A stretch of DNA of 64,000 bases, taken from NCBI RefSeq assembly GCF_003323735.1, contig NZ_QOIM01000042.1, forward strand, positions 186,001 through 250,000, read 5' to 3'. The notes beneath the pieces were generated by a model, which saw only the letters and a list, made by a program, of their open reading frames with translations, had not been told where the DNA came from and did no database searches. This document shows, piece after piece, positions 39,911 through 48,793 of this stretch. The stretch comes from Streptomyces reniochalinae (GTDB lineage: Bacteria; Actinomycetota; Actinomycetes; Streptomycetales; Streptomycetaceae). Each line of letters starts with the position of its first letter. The stretch's first letter is position 1. Position numbers and translations under genes: made by a program.

Positions 39911-41608
39911 ATGGTGAGACGCCGCTCCCGCGTACGGCTGCTGGTGTCCGCGCTGGCGCTGGCCCTGGCCGGCGCCGTGCTGTCGGCGCCCGCGCAGACG
40001 GCTTCCGGGGCCGCACGAGGGCCGGAGGGTGCGGGCTGCCATCGGCCTGTGCGCCCCGCCTCGCAGATGCGGATCGAACCCTGCGACAGCCCGCGCCGCG
40101 TCATCGAGAAGGCCGCGAAGACGGTGCCCACGAAGGGGCAGTACGCCTGGCAGCAGCGGGAGGTGACGGCGTTCACGCACTTCGGCATGAACACCTTCAC
40201 CGACCGCGAGTGGGGTTCGGGAGCGGAGGACCGTTCCCTCTTCGACCCCGGGCACATCGACTTCGACCAGTGGATGCGTGCCTACAAGGCGGCCGGCGCC
40301 GAGCAGGTGATGCTGACCGCGAAGCACCACGACGGGTTCGCGCTGTGGCCCAGCCGCTACACCGAACACTCGGTGGAGAACACCCCCTACGGGCGTGACA
40401 TCGTCGGGCAGTACGTGAAGGCGGCCCGCAAGGCCGGCCTGAAGGTCGGGGTCTACCTCTCTCCCGCCGACGGCGCCGAACTGCCGCACGGCTGGCACGA
40501 GAAGTGGCTGGCCGGCCTCCAGGCGAAGCAGGACGCGGGCGAGCAGCTGACCACGGTGGAGCGCACGGCGCTCGCCGACGGCGGTCCTCCGCGGGGGAAG
40601 GGCAGATACGGCAACGGCAGCGAGCCGGCCGAGCGCACGTTCCCCACCCTCGTGCCGGGCGACGACCGCGCGGAGAAGGTGGCCTCGGGGAAGCTGCCCC
40701 GCTTCACGGCGAAGGTCAACGACTACGACGCCTACTACCTCGACCAGGTCTACGAGATCGTCACCGAGTACGGGCCGCTGGACGAGCTGTGGCTGGACGG
40801 CGCGAACCCCTGGAAGGACGCGGGCATCACCCAGGAGTACGGCTGGAGCGAGCTGTTCCGCGCCGTGCACGAGCTGGCGCCCGACACGCCCGTCTTCGGC
40901 GGCCCGCAGGGCGTGCGCTGGGTGGGCAACGAGAACGGTGTCGCACGGGAGAGCGAGTGGAGCGTGACGCCGTCGACGGTCGACCCGTGGACGGCGTACG
41001 CCGGAGGGCTGCCCAACGACTCCACCGACCCCGACATCGGCTCCCGCGAGAAGCTCCTCGACCCGTCGGTGAAGTATCTCCAGTGGTATCCGGCCGAGGC
41101 GGACGTGTCGATCAGGCCGGGCTGGTACCACCACGCCGACGAGCACCCCAAGAGCGCGGCGCAGCTGCTGGAGCTGTACGAGAAGAGCGTCGGGCGCAAC
41201 GCCTCGCTGCTGCTCAACGTCCCGCCCGCGAAGAACGGCAGGATCGACGCGGCGGATGTACGGGAGCTGACGGCGTTCGGGAAGGCGGTGCGCGACATCT
41301 ACGGCACCGACCTGACCGAGCGCGGCCCTGGGCCCCCTACGTTCGACCGGGTGGCCGTGGGGGAGGACGTCCGCGAGGGGCAGCGGGTGGAGCGCTTCGC
41401 CGTCGAGGCCAGGTCGGGTGGCGCGTGGCGTGAGATCGCCTCGGGTACGACGATCGGCCACCGCCGCATCCTGGCGCTGCCACAGCCGGTGACGGCACGG
41501 CAGGTGCGGGTGAAGGTCGAACGCTCGCGCGGGAAGCCGCACCTGAGGCCCCTCACGCTGCACCTGGCGGCGCAGTCGGCGCACCAGAGGGCCACCGTCG
41601 ACCGATAG
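39911..41608 (+). CDS. Secreted alpha-L-fucosidase, GH29 family
   Basis: A 565-aa exported glycosidase. The signal peptide is MVRRRSRVRLLVSALALALAGAVLSAPAQTA, cleaved near residue 28. The catalytic domain has the GH29 marks: FTHFGMNTFTDREWG, QVMLTAKHHDGFALWPSRYT, GVYLSPAD and DELWLDGANPW, where the Asp of WLDG is the expected nucleophile; YHHADEHPKSAAQLLELYEKSVGRNASLLLNVPP closes the barrel. The C-terminal 100 residues (FDRVAVGEDVREGQRVERFAVEA) form a beta-rich discoidin-like module. It removes alpha-linked fucose from oligosaccharides outside the cell. ATG 39911 follows ggagg. The two palindromes upstream suggest substrate-responsive control. Confidence 0.93.
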   Translation: MVRRRSRVRLLVSALALALAGAVLSAPAQTASGAARGPEGAGCHRPVRPASQMRIEPCDSPRRVIEKAAKTVPTKGQYAWQQREVTAFTHFGMNTFTDREWGSGAEDRSLFDPGHIDFDQWMRAYKAAGAEQVMLTAKHHDGFALWPSRYTEHSVENTPYGRDIVGQYVKAARKAGLKVGVYLSPADGAELPHGWHEKWLAGLQAKQDAGEQLTTVERTALADGGPPRGKGRYGNGSEPAERTFPTLVPGDDRAEKVASGKLPRFTAKVNDYDAYYLDQVYEIVTEYGPLDELWLDGANPWKDAGITQEYGWSELFRAVHELAPDTPVFGGPQGVRWVGNENGVARESEWSVTPSTVDPWTAYAGGLPNDSTDPDIGSREKLLDPSVKYLQWYPAEADVSIRPGWYHHADEHPKSAAQLLELYEKSVGRNASLLLNVPPAKNGRIDAADVRELTAFGKAVRDIYGTDLTERGPGPPTFDRVAVGEDVREGQRVERFAVEARSGGAWREIASGTTIGHRRILALPQPVTARQVRVKVERSRGKPHLRPLTLHLAAQSAHQRATVDR

Positions 41609-41654
41609 CCCACCCCGGCGCGCGGGGCGTGCACCCGTCCGATATCTTGGCGGG

Positions 41655-41891
41655 GTGAGCAACAAGGTCAACAAGAACGCCCTGCGCGCCGGAACGGTCA
41701 CCGCCGGTGCGACGCTGATGATGCTCCTGTCGTCCCCCGCGTTCGCGTTCACCCGCGACGACGGCGACGACCCGGGCCCGGGTCTGAGCGTCGCCGAGAC
41801 GCTGGGGCTCTACGTCGGCATCCCGGTCGTGCTCTTCCTGGTGATCGCCGGGCTGGTCACGCTGGGCGACAAGCGCAAGAAGAGCCACTGA
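41655..41891 (+). CDS. Small membrane protein with signal peptide
   Basis: A 78-aa protein. Residues 1-31 look like a cleavable signal (ALRAGTVTAGATLMMLLSSPAFA), then an acidic stretch TRDDGDDPGPG, one transmembrane helix (ETLGLYVGIPVVLFLVIAGLVTLG) and a basic KRKKSH tail. The final topology would be a type I single-span protein with a very short outer part. GTG 41655 has gcgggg just upstream. No function is recognisable; such small proteins are common in actinomycetes. Confidence 0.8.
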   Translation: MSNKVNKNALRAGTVTAGATLMMLLSSPAFAFTRDDGDDPGPGLSVAETLGLYVGIPVVLFLVIAGLVTLGDKRKKSH

Positions 41892-42011
41892 CGCCGCGAC
41901 GGCCGTTATCGGCGCTCGAACGGCCGTGCTTTAGCGCAGAGTTGTCCGCGTTCCGCGACAGCTTCGTCACAAGCGGTGGCAGCCGCCGGGCGGCGGGGAA
42001 GTGGCCCCGAC

Positions 42012-42917
42012 ATGACGCACGAGGTACCACTCCCGCCCCGCACAGGACTGCCCACCAGTGAGCAGCGGCTGCACGCCGCGCTCCGGTACGCAGGCACCGA
42101 CGCCGCCGCCCCGCCCGGCGCCGTCTCCAGAGCCCCGCACCGCGCGATGATCACGGGTCTGGCCGCGCTCGCGCTGCACTGCTTCTCCGCCGCGCCCTCC
42201 CTGCTGGACCTGGAGCGGATCGACGTGCTCGTCCCCGAACTGGACGACAGCGCCCGCCCGGGGCCCCGCGCCCCGTCCCCCGCGGTCTGCGCCTACACCT
42301 CCGCGCACCTGGTGCGCACCCGCATCCTGCCCGAGCCCGAGGAGATCACCGGGCTGCCCGTGGCGCCCGCGCCCCGCGCGCTGGCCGACGCCGTGGCCCA
42401 GCTCACCGACGCGGAGGACGTGCGGCGGCTGCTGGTCGAGGCGGTGCGCGGCGGTCACTGCGAGCCCCAGCCCGTCGTCCGCGAGCTGACCCGCGCCCGG
42501 CTGCTGGGGCTGCCGCACGTCGCCGACGCCGTGGACAGCCTGCTGGCCGAGGGGCGCGCGCTGACGGAGGGCTGCCTGTACGACATGGTCTTCACCCACG
42601 GGCTGCCCGACCCCTGCTGGAACGTCGAGCTCCGCGTCCCCGGCGGCCCGCCCGTCGGCGCCGTGGACGCGTACTGGCCCGACCACGGTGTCGCGCTGGA
42701 GATCGACGCGCGTACGCCCCGGGCCGGTGCGGAGGCGGCCTGGGACGCGTACGCGCGCAAGCGCGAGACGCTGGAACAGCTCGGCGTCACCGTCGTGCAC
42801 GTGACCGAGGCCAAGCTGCGCGACGCCCCCGCCCAGCAGGCGACGGTGGTCCGTACGGCGCTGATGACCTCGTGCGAACGGGAGCCTGCCGCCTACCTGA
42901 ACGTACTGCCACGCTGA
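42012..42917 (+). CDS. Conserved hypothetical protein with VSR/DUF559-like C-terminus
   Basis: A 301-aa soluble protein of unknown function. ATG 42012 is preferred over GTG 41976 because it gives MTHEVPLPP and has ggggaag upstream. The N-terminal half is helical (SEQRLHAALRYAG, HRAMITGLAALALHCF), and includes AEDVRRLLVEAVRGGHCEP. The C-terminal 90 residues read NVELRVPGGPPVGAVDAYWPDHGVALEIDA...KRETLEQLGVTVVHVT, a pattern of D, E and K residues like the restriction-endonuclease fold seen in VSR/DUF559 proteins. Nuclease activity is inference only. It is not in an operon with the small membrane protein. Confidence 0.8.
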   Translation: MTHEVPLPPRTGLPTSEQRLHAALRYAGTDAAAPPGAVSRAPHRAMITGLAALALHCFSAAPSLLDLERIDVLVPELDDSARPGPRAPSPAVCAYTSAHLVRTRILPEPEEITGLPVAPAPRALADAVAQLTDAEDVRRLLVEAVRGGHCEPQPVVRELTRARLLGLPHVADAVDSLLAEGRALTEGCLYDMVFTHGLPDPCWNVELRVPGGPPVGAVDAYWPDHGVALEIDARTPRAGAEAAWDAYARKRETLEQLGVTVVHVTEAKLRDAPAQQATVVRTALMTSCEREPAAYLNVLPR

Positions 42918-43038
42918 CGCGACGGCCGCGGGACGCCTCCCTCAGGGCTCAGCCGCGGTGCTCGGCCTCCACCGGGGCGCGCCGCGGGGGCGTGCCGGGT
43001 GACGTCGGCGCATCGCCCCGGCTGGTGTCGGCAGCACG

Positions 43039-43639
43039 GTGCGCACCCTGCTGCCCGACGTGCTCGCCACGCTCACCGCCGCCCACCCCCGGCTGCGGGT
43101 GACCGTCGTCGACGGTGAGGACGTGGACCTGCTGCCCCTGCTGCTCGGCGACGCACTCGACCTGCTCCTGATCGAGAGCTGGCACAGCCGCCCCATGCCG
43201 CTGCCCGGCGGCGTCCGGGTCAGGACACTGACCGTGGAGGAGGTGCGGGTCGCGCTCCCGGCAGGACACCCGCTCGCCGACCGCCCCGGACTGGACCTCA
43301 CTCAGCTGGCCGGCGCCGTCTGGGCGAGCTGCCCCACGGGCACCGAGCCCTACGAGGCGCTGGTACAGGCGCTGCGGGAGCGCGGTATGGAGCCCAGGAT
43401 CCGCTACGCCGTCGCCGAGTACGCCACACAGCTCGCCTTCGTGGCCCGGGGACTGACCGCGGCGCTCATCCCCGCGATGGGGCAGACGCCCTGCCCGCCC
43501 GGCGTCGCCTTCGTGCCCGTGGACCCGCCGCTGACCCGCGAGGTGCGGGCCGCCTGGCGCACGGGCGGCGACAGCCCCCTCCGTACGGGCGTGCCTGGCG
43601 GCCCTCACGTCCGACGAGCAGGACGCGGGGGCGCACTGA
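43039..43639 (+). pseudogene. LysR-family regulator, truncated and frameshifted
   Basis: This is the effector-binding half of a LysR regulator. From 43039 it reads VRTLLPDVLATLTAAHPRLRVTVVDGEDVDLLPLLL, then the typical LALPAGHPLAD-like VRVALPAGHPLADRPG and AEYATQLAFVARGLTAALIPAMG. The DNA-binding helix-turn-helix domain is absent; upstream of 43039 the frame meets a stop within about 45 bases. Near 43575 the frame is also shifted: the natural C-terminus SVRACLAALTSDEQDAGAH lies in the next frame and ends at 43639, while the original frame continues into pepN. It is thus a dead remnant. Confidence 0.8.
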
Positions 43640-43777
43640 GACCACCGGGCGTCCCGAACACCCGCTCCAAAGCCCCCGGCGGCCCGCCGCGTCCCGCGGC
43701 GCCCGCGTGGAAGGATGGCCCCCAGCACGACTGCGCCGTAAGCCGCGAGAGTTTCGCGAGAGTGGGGAGATCACCAA

Positions 43778-46387
43778 GTGCCTGGCACGAATCTGACGCG
43801 CGAAGAGGCCCAGGAGCGGGCTCGGCTGCTCACCGTCGACTCCTACGAGATCGAGCTGGACCTCAGCGGCGCTCAGGGCGGGGGTGCCGCGGCACCGGGC
43901 GGTCCTGACGACGGCGAAGGGACCTTCCGTTCGGTCACCACGATCCGGTTCACCGCCAGGGAAGCGGGCGACACCTTCGCCGACCTGATCGCGCCCGCCG
44001 TCCGCGAGGTCACCCTCAACGGCACCGCCCTCGACCCGGCGGACGTCTTCGCCGACTCCCGCATCGCCCTGCGGGGGCTGGCCGCGGGCCGGCAGGAGCT
44101 GCGCGTCGTCGCGGACTGTGCCTACACCAACACCGGTGAGGGCCTGCACCGTTTCGTGGACCCGGTGGACGGCCAGCCCTACCTCTACACCCAGTTCGAG
44201 GTCCCCGACGCGCGCCGCGTCTTCGCCAATTTCGAGCAGCCCGACCTCAAGGCCACCTTCCAGTTCACCGTCCGCGCCCCCGAGGGCTGGACGGTGATCT
44301 CCAACTCCCCGACGCCGCGGCCTCAGGGGACGCTGTGGCGGTTCGCGCCCACACCGCGGATCTCCACCTACATCACGGCGCTGATCGCCGGACCGTACCA
44401 CGCGGTGCACAGCACCTGGGAAGGCGAGGGCCGCAGCGTTCCGCTGGGCATCTACTGCCGCCCCTCGCTGGCCGAGTACCTGGACGCCGACGCGCTCTTC
44501 GAGGTCACCCGGCAGGGCTTCGACTGGTTCCAGGACAAGTTCGACTACCCGTACCCGTTCGAGAAGTACGACCAGCTGTTCGTGCCCGAGTTCAACGCGG
44601 GCGCCATGGAGAACGCGGGCGCGGTCACCATCCGCGACCAGTACGTCTTCCGCTCCAAGGTGACCGACGCCGCCTACGAGGGCCGCGCCGAGACCCTCCT
44701 GCACGAGCTGGCCCACATGTGGTTCGGCGACCTGGTCACCATGGAGTGGTGGAACGACCTGTGGCTGAACGAGTCGTTCGCCACCTACACCTCCATCGCC
44801 TGCCAGGCGCACGCCCCCGGCAGCCGCTGGCCGCACGCCTGGACGAGCTTCGCCAACCAGATGAAGACCTGGGCCTACCGCCAGGACCAGCTGCCCTCCA
44901 CCCACCCGATCATGGCGCCGATCCGCGACCTGGACGACGTCCTGGTCAACTTCGACGGCATCACCTACGCCAAGGGCGCCTCCGTCCTCAAGCAGCTGGT
45001 CGCCTACGTCGGCATGGACGAGTTCTTCCAGGGCGTACGCGCCTACTTCAAGCGCCACGAGTGGGGCAACACCCGCCTCGCCGACCTGCTCGGCGCCCTG
45101 GAGGAGACCTCGGGGCGCGACCTGAAGACCTGGTCGAAGGCGTGGCTGGAGACCGCGGGCATCAACGTCCTGCGCCCCGAGCCGACGACGGACGCCGACG
45201 GTACCCTGACCGCACTGGCCATCCGCCAGGAGGCGCCGGCCCTGCCCGCGGGCGCCACCGGATCCCCGACCCTGCGCCCGCACCGCCTCGGCGTCGGCTT
45301 CTACGATCTGCGCGACGGCAAGCTGGTGCGCACCGACAGCGTCGAACTCGACGTCGACGGCGAGCTGACCCAGGTGCCGCTGCCGAGGGCCCGCAAGCGC
45401 CCCGACGTGCTGCTGCTCAACGACGGGGACTACACCTACGCCAAGGTCCGTCTCGACGCCGACTCGCTGGCAGCCGTCACCCGCCACCTGGGCGACTTCG
45501 CCGACCCCCTGCCGCGCGCCCTGTGCTGGGCCTCGGCCTGGGACATGACACGGGACGGCGAACTGCCCACCCGCGACTACCTCGAACTCGTCCTGACCGG
45601 CGTCGGCAAGGAGTCCGACATCGGCCTCGTCCAGTCCCTGCAACGCCAGGTCAAGCTCGCCCTCGACCTGTACGCGGCGCCCGACTGGCGCGACGCGGGG
45701 CTCACCCGCTGGGCCGAGGCCACCCTGGAGCAGCTGCGCGCCGCACGCCCCGGCAGCGACCACCAGCTGGCCTGGGCCCGTGCCTTCGCCGCCGTGGCCA
45801 GGACCGACGCCCAGCTCGACCTGCTGGCCGCGCTGCTGGAGGGCGGCGAGTACATCGAGGGGCTGACCGTCGACACGGAGCTGCGCTGGGCCTTCCTCCA
45901 GCGGCTCGCCGCCACCGGGCGGGCCGACGAGGCGCAGATCGGCGCCGAACTGACCCGGGACGCGACCTCGGCGGGCGAGCGGCACGCGGCGGCCGCCCGC
46001 GCCGCGCGGCCCACGCCGGAGGCGAAGGCCGAGGCGTGGCGCGCCGTCGTCGAGAGCGACACCCTGCCCAACGCGGTGCAGGAGGCCGTCATCTCCGGGT
46101 TCGTGCAGACCGACCAGCGCGCCCTGCTCGCGCCTTACACCGAGCGGTACTTCGCCGCCGTCAAGGGCGCCTGGGAGGGGCGCAGCCACGAGATGGCCAG
46201 CCAGATCGTGGTCGGCCTCTACCCGGCGCTGCACGTCGAGCAGGGGACGCTGGAGGCCACCGACGCCTGGCTCGCCTCGGCCGGGCCCAGTGCCGCGCTG
46301 CGCCGCCTGGTGACCGAGTCCCGGGCCGGTGTCGAGCGGGCGCTGCGCGCCCAGGCGGCCGACGAGGCGGCGGGCGCCGCTCGCTGA
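43778..46387 (+). CDS. pepN: Aminopeptidase N (M1 family), copy 1
   Basis: A cytosolic 869-aa zinc aminopeptidase that releases N-terminal residues from peptides. The M1 exopeptidase motif is GAMEN (FNAGAMENAGAVTIRDQYVF), and the zinc site is HELAHMWFGDLVTMEWWNDLWLNESFAT, giving HExxH plus the distal Glu. The C-terminal helical ERAP1-like domain runs to the end. There is no signal peptide, as in the actinobacterial PepN. GTG 43778 has ggggaga 7 bases upstream. A bidirectional hairpin follows the gene. A second PepN on the opposite strand lies only 2.4 kb away. Confidence 0.96.
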   Translation: MPGTNLTREEAQERARLLTVDSYEIELDLSGAQGGGAAAPGGPDDGEGTFRSVTTIRFTAREAGDTFADLIAPAVREVTLNGTALDPADVFADSRIALRGLAAGRQELRVVADCAYTNTGEGLHRFVDPVDGQPYLYTQFEVPDARRVFANFEQPDLKATFQFTVRAPEGWTVISNSPTPRPQGTLWRFAPTPRISTYITALIAGPYHAVHSTWEGEGRSVPLGIYCRPSLAEYLDADALFEVTRQGFDWFQDKFDYPYPFEKYDQLFVPEFNAGAMENAGAVTIRDQYVFRSKVTDAAYEGRAETLLHELAHMWFGDLVTMEWWNDLWLNESFATYTSIACQAHAPGSRWPHAWTSFANQMKTWAYRQDQLPSTHPIMAPIRDLDDVLVNFDGITYAKGASVLKQLVAYVGMDEFFQGVRAYFKRHEWGNTRLADLLGALEETSGRDLKTWSKAWLETAGINVLRPEPTTDADGTLTALAIRQEAPALPAGATGSPTLRPHRLGVGFYDLRDGKLVRTDSVELDVDGELTQVPLPRARKRPDVLLLNDGDYTYAKVRLDADSLAAVTRHLGDFADPLPRALCWASAWDMTRDGELPTRDYLELVLTGVGKESDIGLVQSLQRQVKLALDLYAAPDWRDAGLTRWAEATLEQLRAARPGSDHQLAWARAFAAVARTDAQLDLLAALLEGGEYIEGLTVDTELRWAFLQRLAATGRADEAQIGAELTRDATSAGERHAAAARAARPTPEAKAEAWRAVVESDTLPNAVQEAVISGFVQTDQRALLAPYTERYFAAVKGAWEGRSHEMASQIVVGLYPALHVEQGTLEATDAWLASAGPSAALRRLVTESRAGVERALRAQAADEAAGAAR

Positions 46388-46404
46388 CCGGCCGCGTACC
46401 GCAG

Positions 46405-46439
46405 ACGTCGGCCCCCGGCTGGAAGCCGGGGGCCGACGT
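46405..46439. terminator. Strong bidirectional hairpin terminator
   Basis: acgtcggcccccggc, a 5-base loop, and gccgggggccgacgt form a perfect 15-bp stem 18 bases after pepN, between convergent pepN and snapalysin. The remaining 210 bases to the snapalysin stop hold no gene. Confidence 0.85.
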
Positions 46440-46650
46440 GCGGGGAGACGGGGCTCCGCCCGGCCCGTGGGGGGGAGAGGGCCGGTGGGGGGTGGCAGGA
46501 GAGCGGCCCTGTGAGCCGTTGGGCGGAGCCCCGGTGGAGCAGCCGGCGCCCGGCCGCCGTCCCGGCGCCGCGAACGGGCCGGAACGCCGGGATGGCGACA
46601 GGTGCCGTCAGGTGCGGGGAGTGCGGGGGGAGGTCAGACGCCCGAAGAAG

Positions 46651-47343
46651 TCACCTGAGCATGGCCGCCTTCTCGAACATCACCTCGGCGACACCGTTGG
46701 CCCACAGCTGTTCGACCTGGGCGCGCTCGGTCGCGTTGGGCTGGTCGTTGGTGCAGGACGGGCCGGGGCCGCCGCCGGACATCAGCTCGTCGCAGGGGCC
46801 CTCGTAGTGGTCCGGCAGACCCAGCACGTGACCGGTCTCGTGCGCCACGACCCGGTTGGAGTCGTACTGCTGGTTTTGCGCGTAGTCGAGGAAGATGTAG
46901 CCGCTGCCGTGCCCGTCGGTGGAGGCGTAGGAGCCGCGCGGGTCGTCGCCCTCGCGGTAGTCGAAGCTGGCGCCGCTGCCCTCGGCGAGCTGCACGTTCT
47001 GGACGGCGGAGTTCCACACGGCGGCGCTGTTGGCTATCTGGCTGCGGAAGCTGGGCGCCCCGCTGGCGTCGTACTTGACGGTGACCTGCTGGAAGCCGGG
47101 CTTCTCACCCTGCTTCTTGAGCGCTTCCTTGACGATGAACTTGAAGAACTCCTGGTTCTGGCGGTCGCTCTCCCCGGTGTAGCCCTGGACGCTGCCCGCT
47201 TCGGTGTGCGAGGTGGCGGCGGCGGGGGCGTGGGAGTCGGCCGTACCGGCGTCGGAGGCGGTGGCGGGGACGGCGCCGAGTCCGAGGGCGACGGTCGTGC
47301 CGAGGCCGATCGCTGCGGACAGAACAGAAGTGCGAAGTCTCAT
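46651..47343 (-). CDS. snpA: Snapalysin-family secreted zinc metalloprotease (M7)
   Basis: A 230-aa secreted protease. The signal peptide is MRLRTSVLSAAIGLGTTVALGLGAVPATA, followed by a propeptide of about 60 residues. The mature part has the M7 zinc signature HETGHVLGLPDHYEGPCDELMSGGGPGPSC, with HExxHxxGxxD and the Met-turn, and paired Cys residues for a disulfide. Snapalysin is the small neutral protease of Streptomyces. It is transcribed divergently from a LysR regulator; in S. coelicolor and S. lividans that partner activates the protease. ATG 47343 is preceded by gaggag. Confidence 0.94.
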   Translation of the reverse strand: MRLRTSVLSAAIGLGTTVALGLGAVPATASDAGTADSHAPAAATSHTEAGSVQGYTGESDRQNQEFFKFIVKEALKKQGEKPGFQQVTVKYDASGAPSFRSQIANSAAVWNSAVQNVQLAEGSGASFDYREGDDPRGSYASTDGHGSGYIFLDYAQNQQYDSNRVVAHETGHVLGLPDHYEGPCDELMSGGGPGPSCTNDQPNATERAQVEQLWANGVAEVMFEKAAMLR

Positions 47344-47409
47344 GGGGGGATCTCCTCGAGTTCCGAGGGACCGGCGCCGCTGCGAAGTGGCGTGGGGGCG
47401 CCGCCGGTC

Positions 47410-47437
47410 CCTTGGGACGGATTCCTTGGGACGGATT
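47410..47437. repeat. Exact tandem duplication of 14 bp
   Basis: ccttgggacggatt occurs twice in a row, 67 to 94 bases upstream of the snapalysin start, within its likely promoter region. It may be a tandem activator site or a simple slippage product. Confidence 0.9.
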
Positions 47438-47490
47438 CTCGCTGCGGGAGAGTCTGTTCGAGCGGACGGCGTTCCGGAATGATGCCAGGT

Positions 47491-47513
47491 GGCGATAGGA
47501 CCGGGCTATCGCC
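47491..47513. promoter_or_regulatory. LysR-type T-N11-A operator between snpA and its regulator
   Basis: ggcgatag-gaccggg-ctatcgcc is a perfect 8-bp inverted repeat in the middle of the divergent region. It contains the LysR signature T-N11-A (T 47496, A 47508), and lies 127 bases before the regulator start and 148 before snpA, fitting the site from which the LysR protein activates snpA and represses itself. Confidence 0.75.
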
Positions 47514-47639
47514 CGTGCGTCCCGTCCTCCGGGAGGGAACCGGTCGGCCAGGCGGCGCCGTTCACCGCGCCGTCGCCGCCGCTTCGCGGCCCCGTCGCCG
47601 TCTGGTAGGACCACTGGCACCGCCGCTATGCTCCCAGGC

Positions 47640-48716
47640 GTGGAGCTCGAAGTGAGGCATCTTCGTGCACTGTGCGCGATAGCCGACACCGGCAGCGTGC
47701 ACAAGGCGGCCCGCCAACTCGGCATGACACAGCCTTCGTTGACGACCCAGCTGCGGCGCATCGAGCAGGCCGTCGGCGGCCAGCTCTTCACCAGGCAGCG
47801 CACCGGCAGCAAGCCCACCCCGCTCGGCCGCACCGTCCTCACCCGCGCCCGGCCGATCGTCGCGCAGATGACCGAACTGGTCCGCGAGGCCAAGGACGCC
47901 GCGGGACTCGGCCCCGGCGGCACGGGCGCGCGGCTGCGGCTCGGCAGCACCGGCAGCAGGGCCGTCCCCGGCTGGCTGCGGCGCCTGAACGGCAGGCTGC
48001 CCGAGCGCGACATCACCATCCAGACCGACGTCTCCGCCAACACCCTGCTGTGCATGGTCGCGGGGAACCAGCTCGACGCCGCCTTCGTGCACGAGGTCGA
48101 GGGCTCGCCGCTGCGGGTGCCCGACGGCGTCGAACTCCGCGTCCTGGTGCGCCGCGAGCCCCAGTTCGTGGCCGTTCCCGAGACCCACGCGGCCGCCCGC
48201 GCGGGTCGGGCCGTCGCGCTCGGCGAACTGGCCGACCAGAAGTGGATGGTCGACCCGTCCGTCGACGGGGACTGGGACGGACTGCGGCGGGTGTTCACGG
48301 ACGCGGGCGTCGACCCGCGCATCGTCTACGGCGACTACCTGTCCGCCGGCGACCTGGTGGCGGCGGGCGAGGTCGTCACCCCCTGCCAGCCCACCGCCCA
48401 GCCGCGGCCCGGCATGTCCATCGTCCCCCTGGAGGGCGATCCGCTCGGGGTGCGGCTGGTGGTGGGCTTCCGCTGCGGGACGGGACTCGGTGAGGAGGGT
48501 GAGGCCGTCTTCGCCGACCTGCGGGCCTCCTACGAGGCGGTCGCCTGGTCGAGCCCCGCCTACGCCCGCTGGCTGACCGGCCGGAACGACGCCCCGGCCC
48601 CGCCCTTTCACCGTTTCCTGGGGGCTCCGCCCCCAGACTCCGTCCGGGGGGACTCCCACCCAGACCCCCGGTCTTCCATCGCCGGACAGGCTGATTTCAG
48701 CCTGTCCGGCGATTGA
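47640..48716 (+). CDS. LysR-family regulator, divergent from snapalysin (SnpR-like)
   Basis: A transcriptional activator of 358 aa. The winged helix-turn-helix is ELEVRHLRALCAIADTGSVHKAARQLGMTQPSLTTQLRRIEQAVGG, followed by the LysR effector domain (RLRLGSTGSRAVPGWLRRL, SIVPLEGDPLGVRLVVGF). The natural end is near WLTGRNDAPAPP; the last 30 residues or so are encoded by a Streptomyces intergenic palindrome, the reading frame having run into it (ending SIAGQADFSLSGD). The start is chosen as GTG 47640 for VELEVRHLR; an in-frame ATG lies 12 bases upstream. It should control the adjacent snpA gene through the T-N11-A box. Confidence 0.88.
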   Translation: MELEVRHLRALCAIADTGSVHKAARQLGMTQPSLTTQLRRIEQAVGGQLFTRQRTGSKPTPLGRTVLTRARPIVAQMTELVREAKDAAGLGPGGTGARLRLGSTGSRAVPGWLRRLNGRLPERDITIQTDVSANTLLCMVAGNQLDAAFVHEVEGSPLRVPDGVELRVLVRREPQFVAVPETHAAARAGRAVALGELADQKWMVDPSVDGDWDGLRRVFTDAGVDPRIVYGDYLSAGDLVAAGEVVTPCQPTAQPRPGMSIVPLEGDPLGVRLVVGFRCGTGLGEEGEAVFADLRASYEAVAWSSPAYARWLTGRNDAPAPPFHRFLGAPPPDSVRGDSHPDPRSSIAGQADFSLSGD

Positions 48717-48772
48717 GGACGAGCGAAGCGATCCCGGGGGGGGCGGGGGGCAGCCCCCCACAGAAACGCTGG
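48618..48772. repeat. Streptomyces-type intergenic palindromic repeat
   Basis: A composite of hairpins and G/C runs. ctgggggc-tcc-gcccccag (48618-48636) is an 8-bp stem; atcgccggacaggctga (48678-48694) and its exact complement at 48697-48713 form a 17-bp stem, followed by gattgaggacgagcgaagcga and then runs of seven and six Gs opposed by cccccc. The core 'ccggacaggctg...cagcctgtccggcgattgaggacgag' element is familiar from many Streptomyces intergenic regions. It overlaps the 3' end of the LysR gene and probably acts as a terminator for it and for the convergent pepN. Confidence 0.8.
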
Positions 48773-48793
48773 AAGGGCGGGCCCGGGCCTTCC

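Noticed and set aside
43466..46234. A 922-codon minus-strand frame opposite pepN
   Set aside because: The plus strand encodes a full M1 aminopeptidase with GAMEN and HExxH; the antisense frame has no motif.
47410..47437. Tandem 14-bp repeat considered as an attachment site
   Set aside because: No integrase, tRNA or second distant copy is visible; slippage or a regulatory site is simpler.
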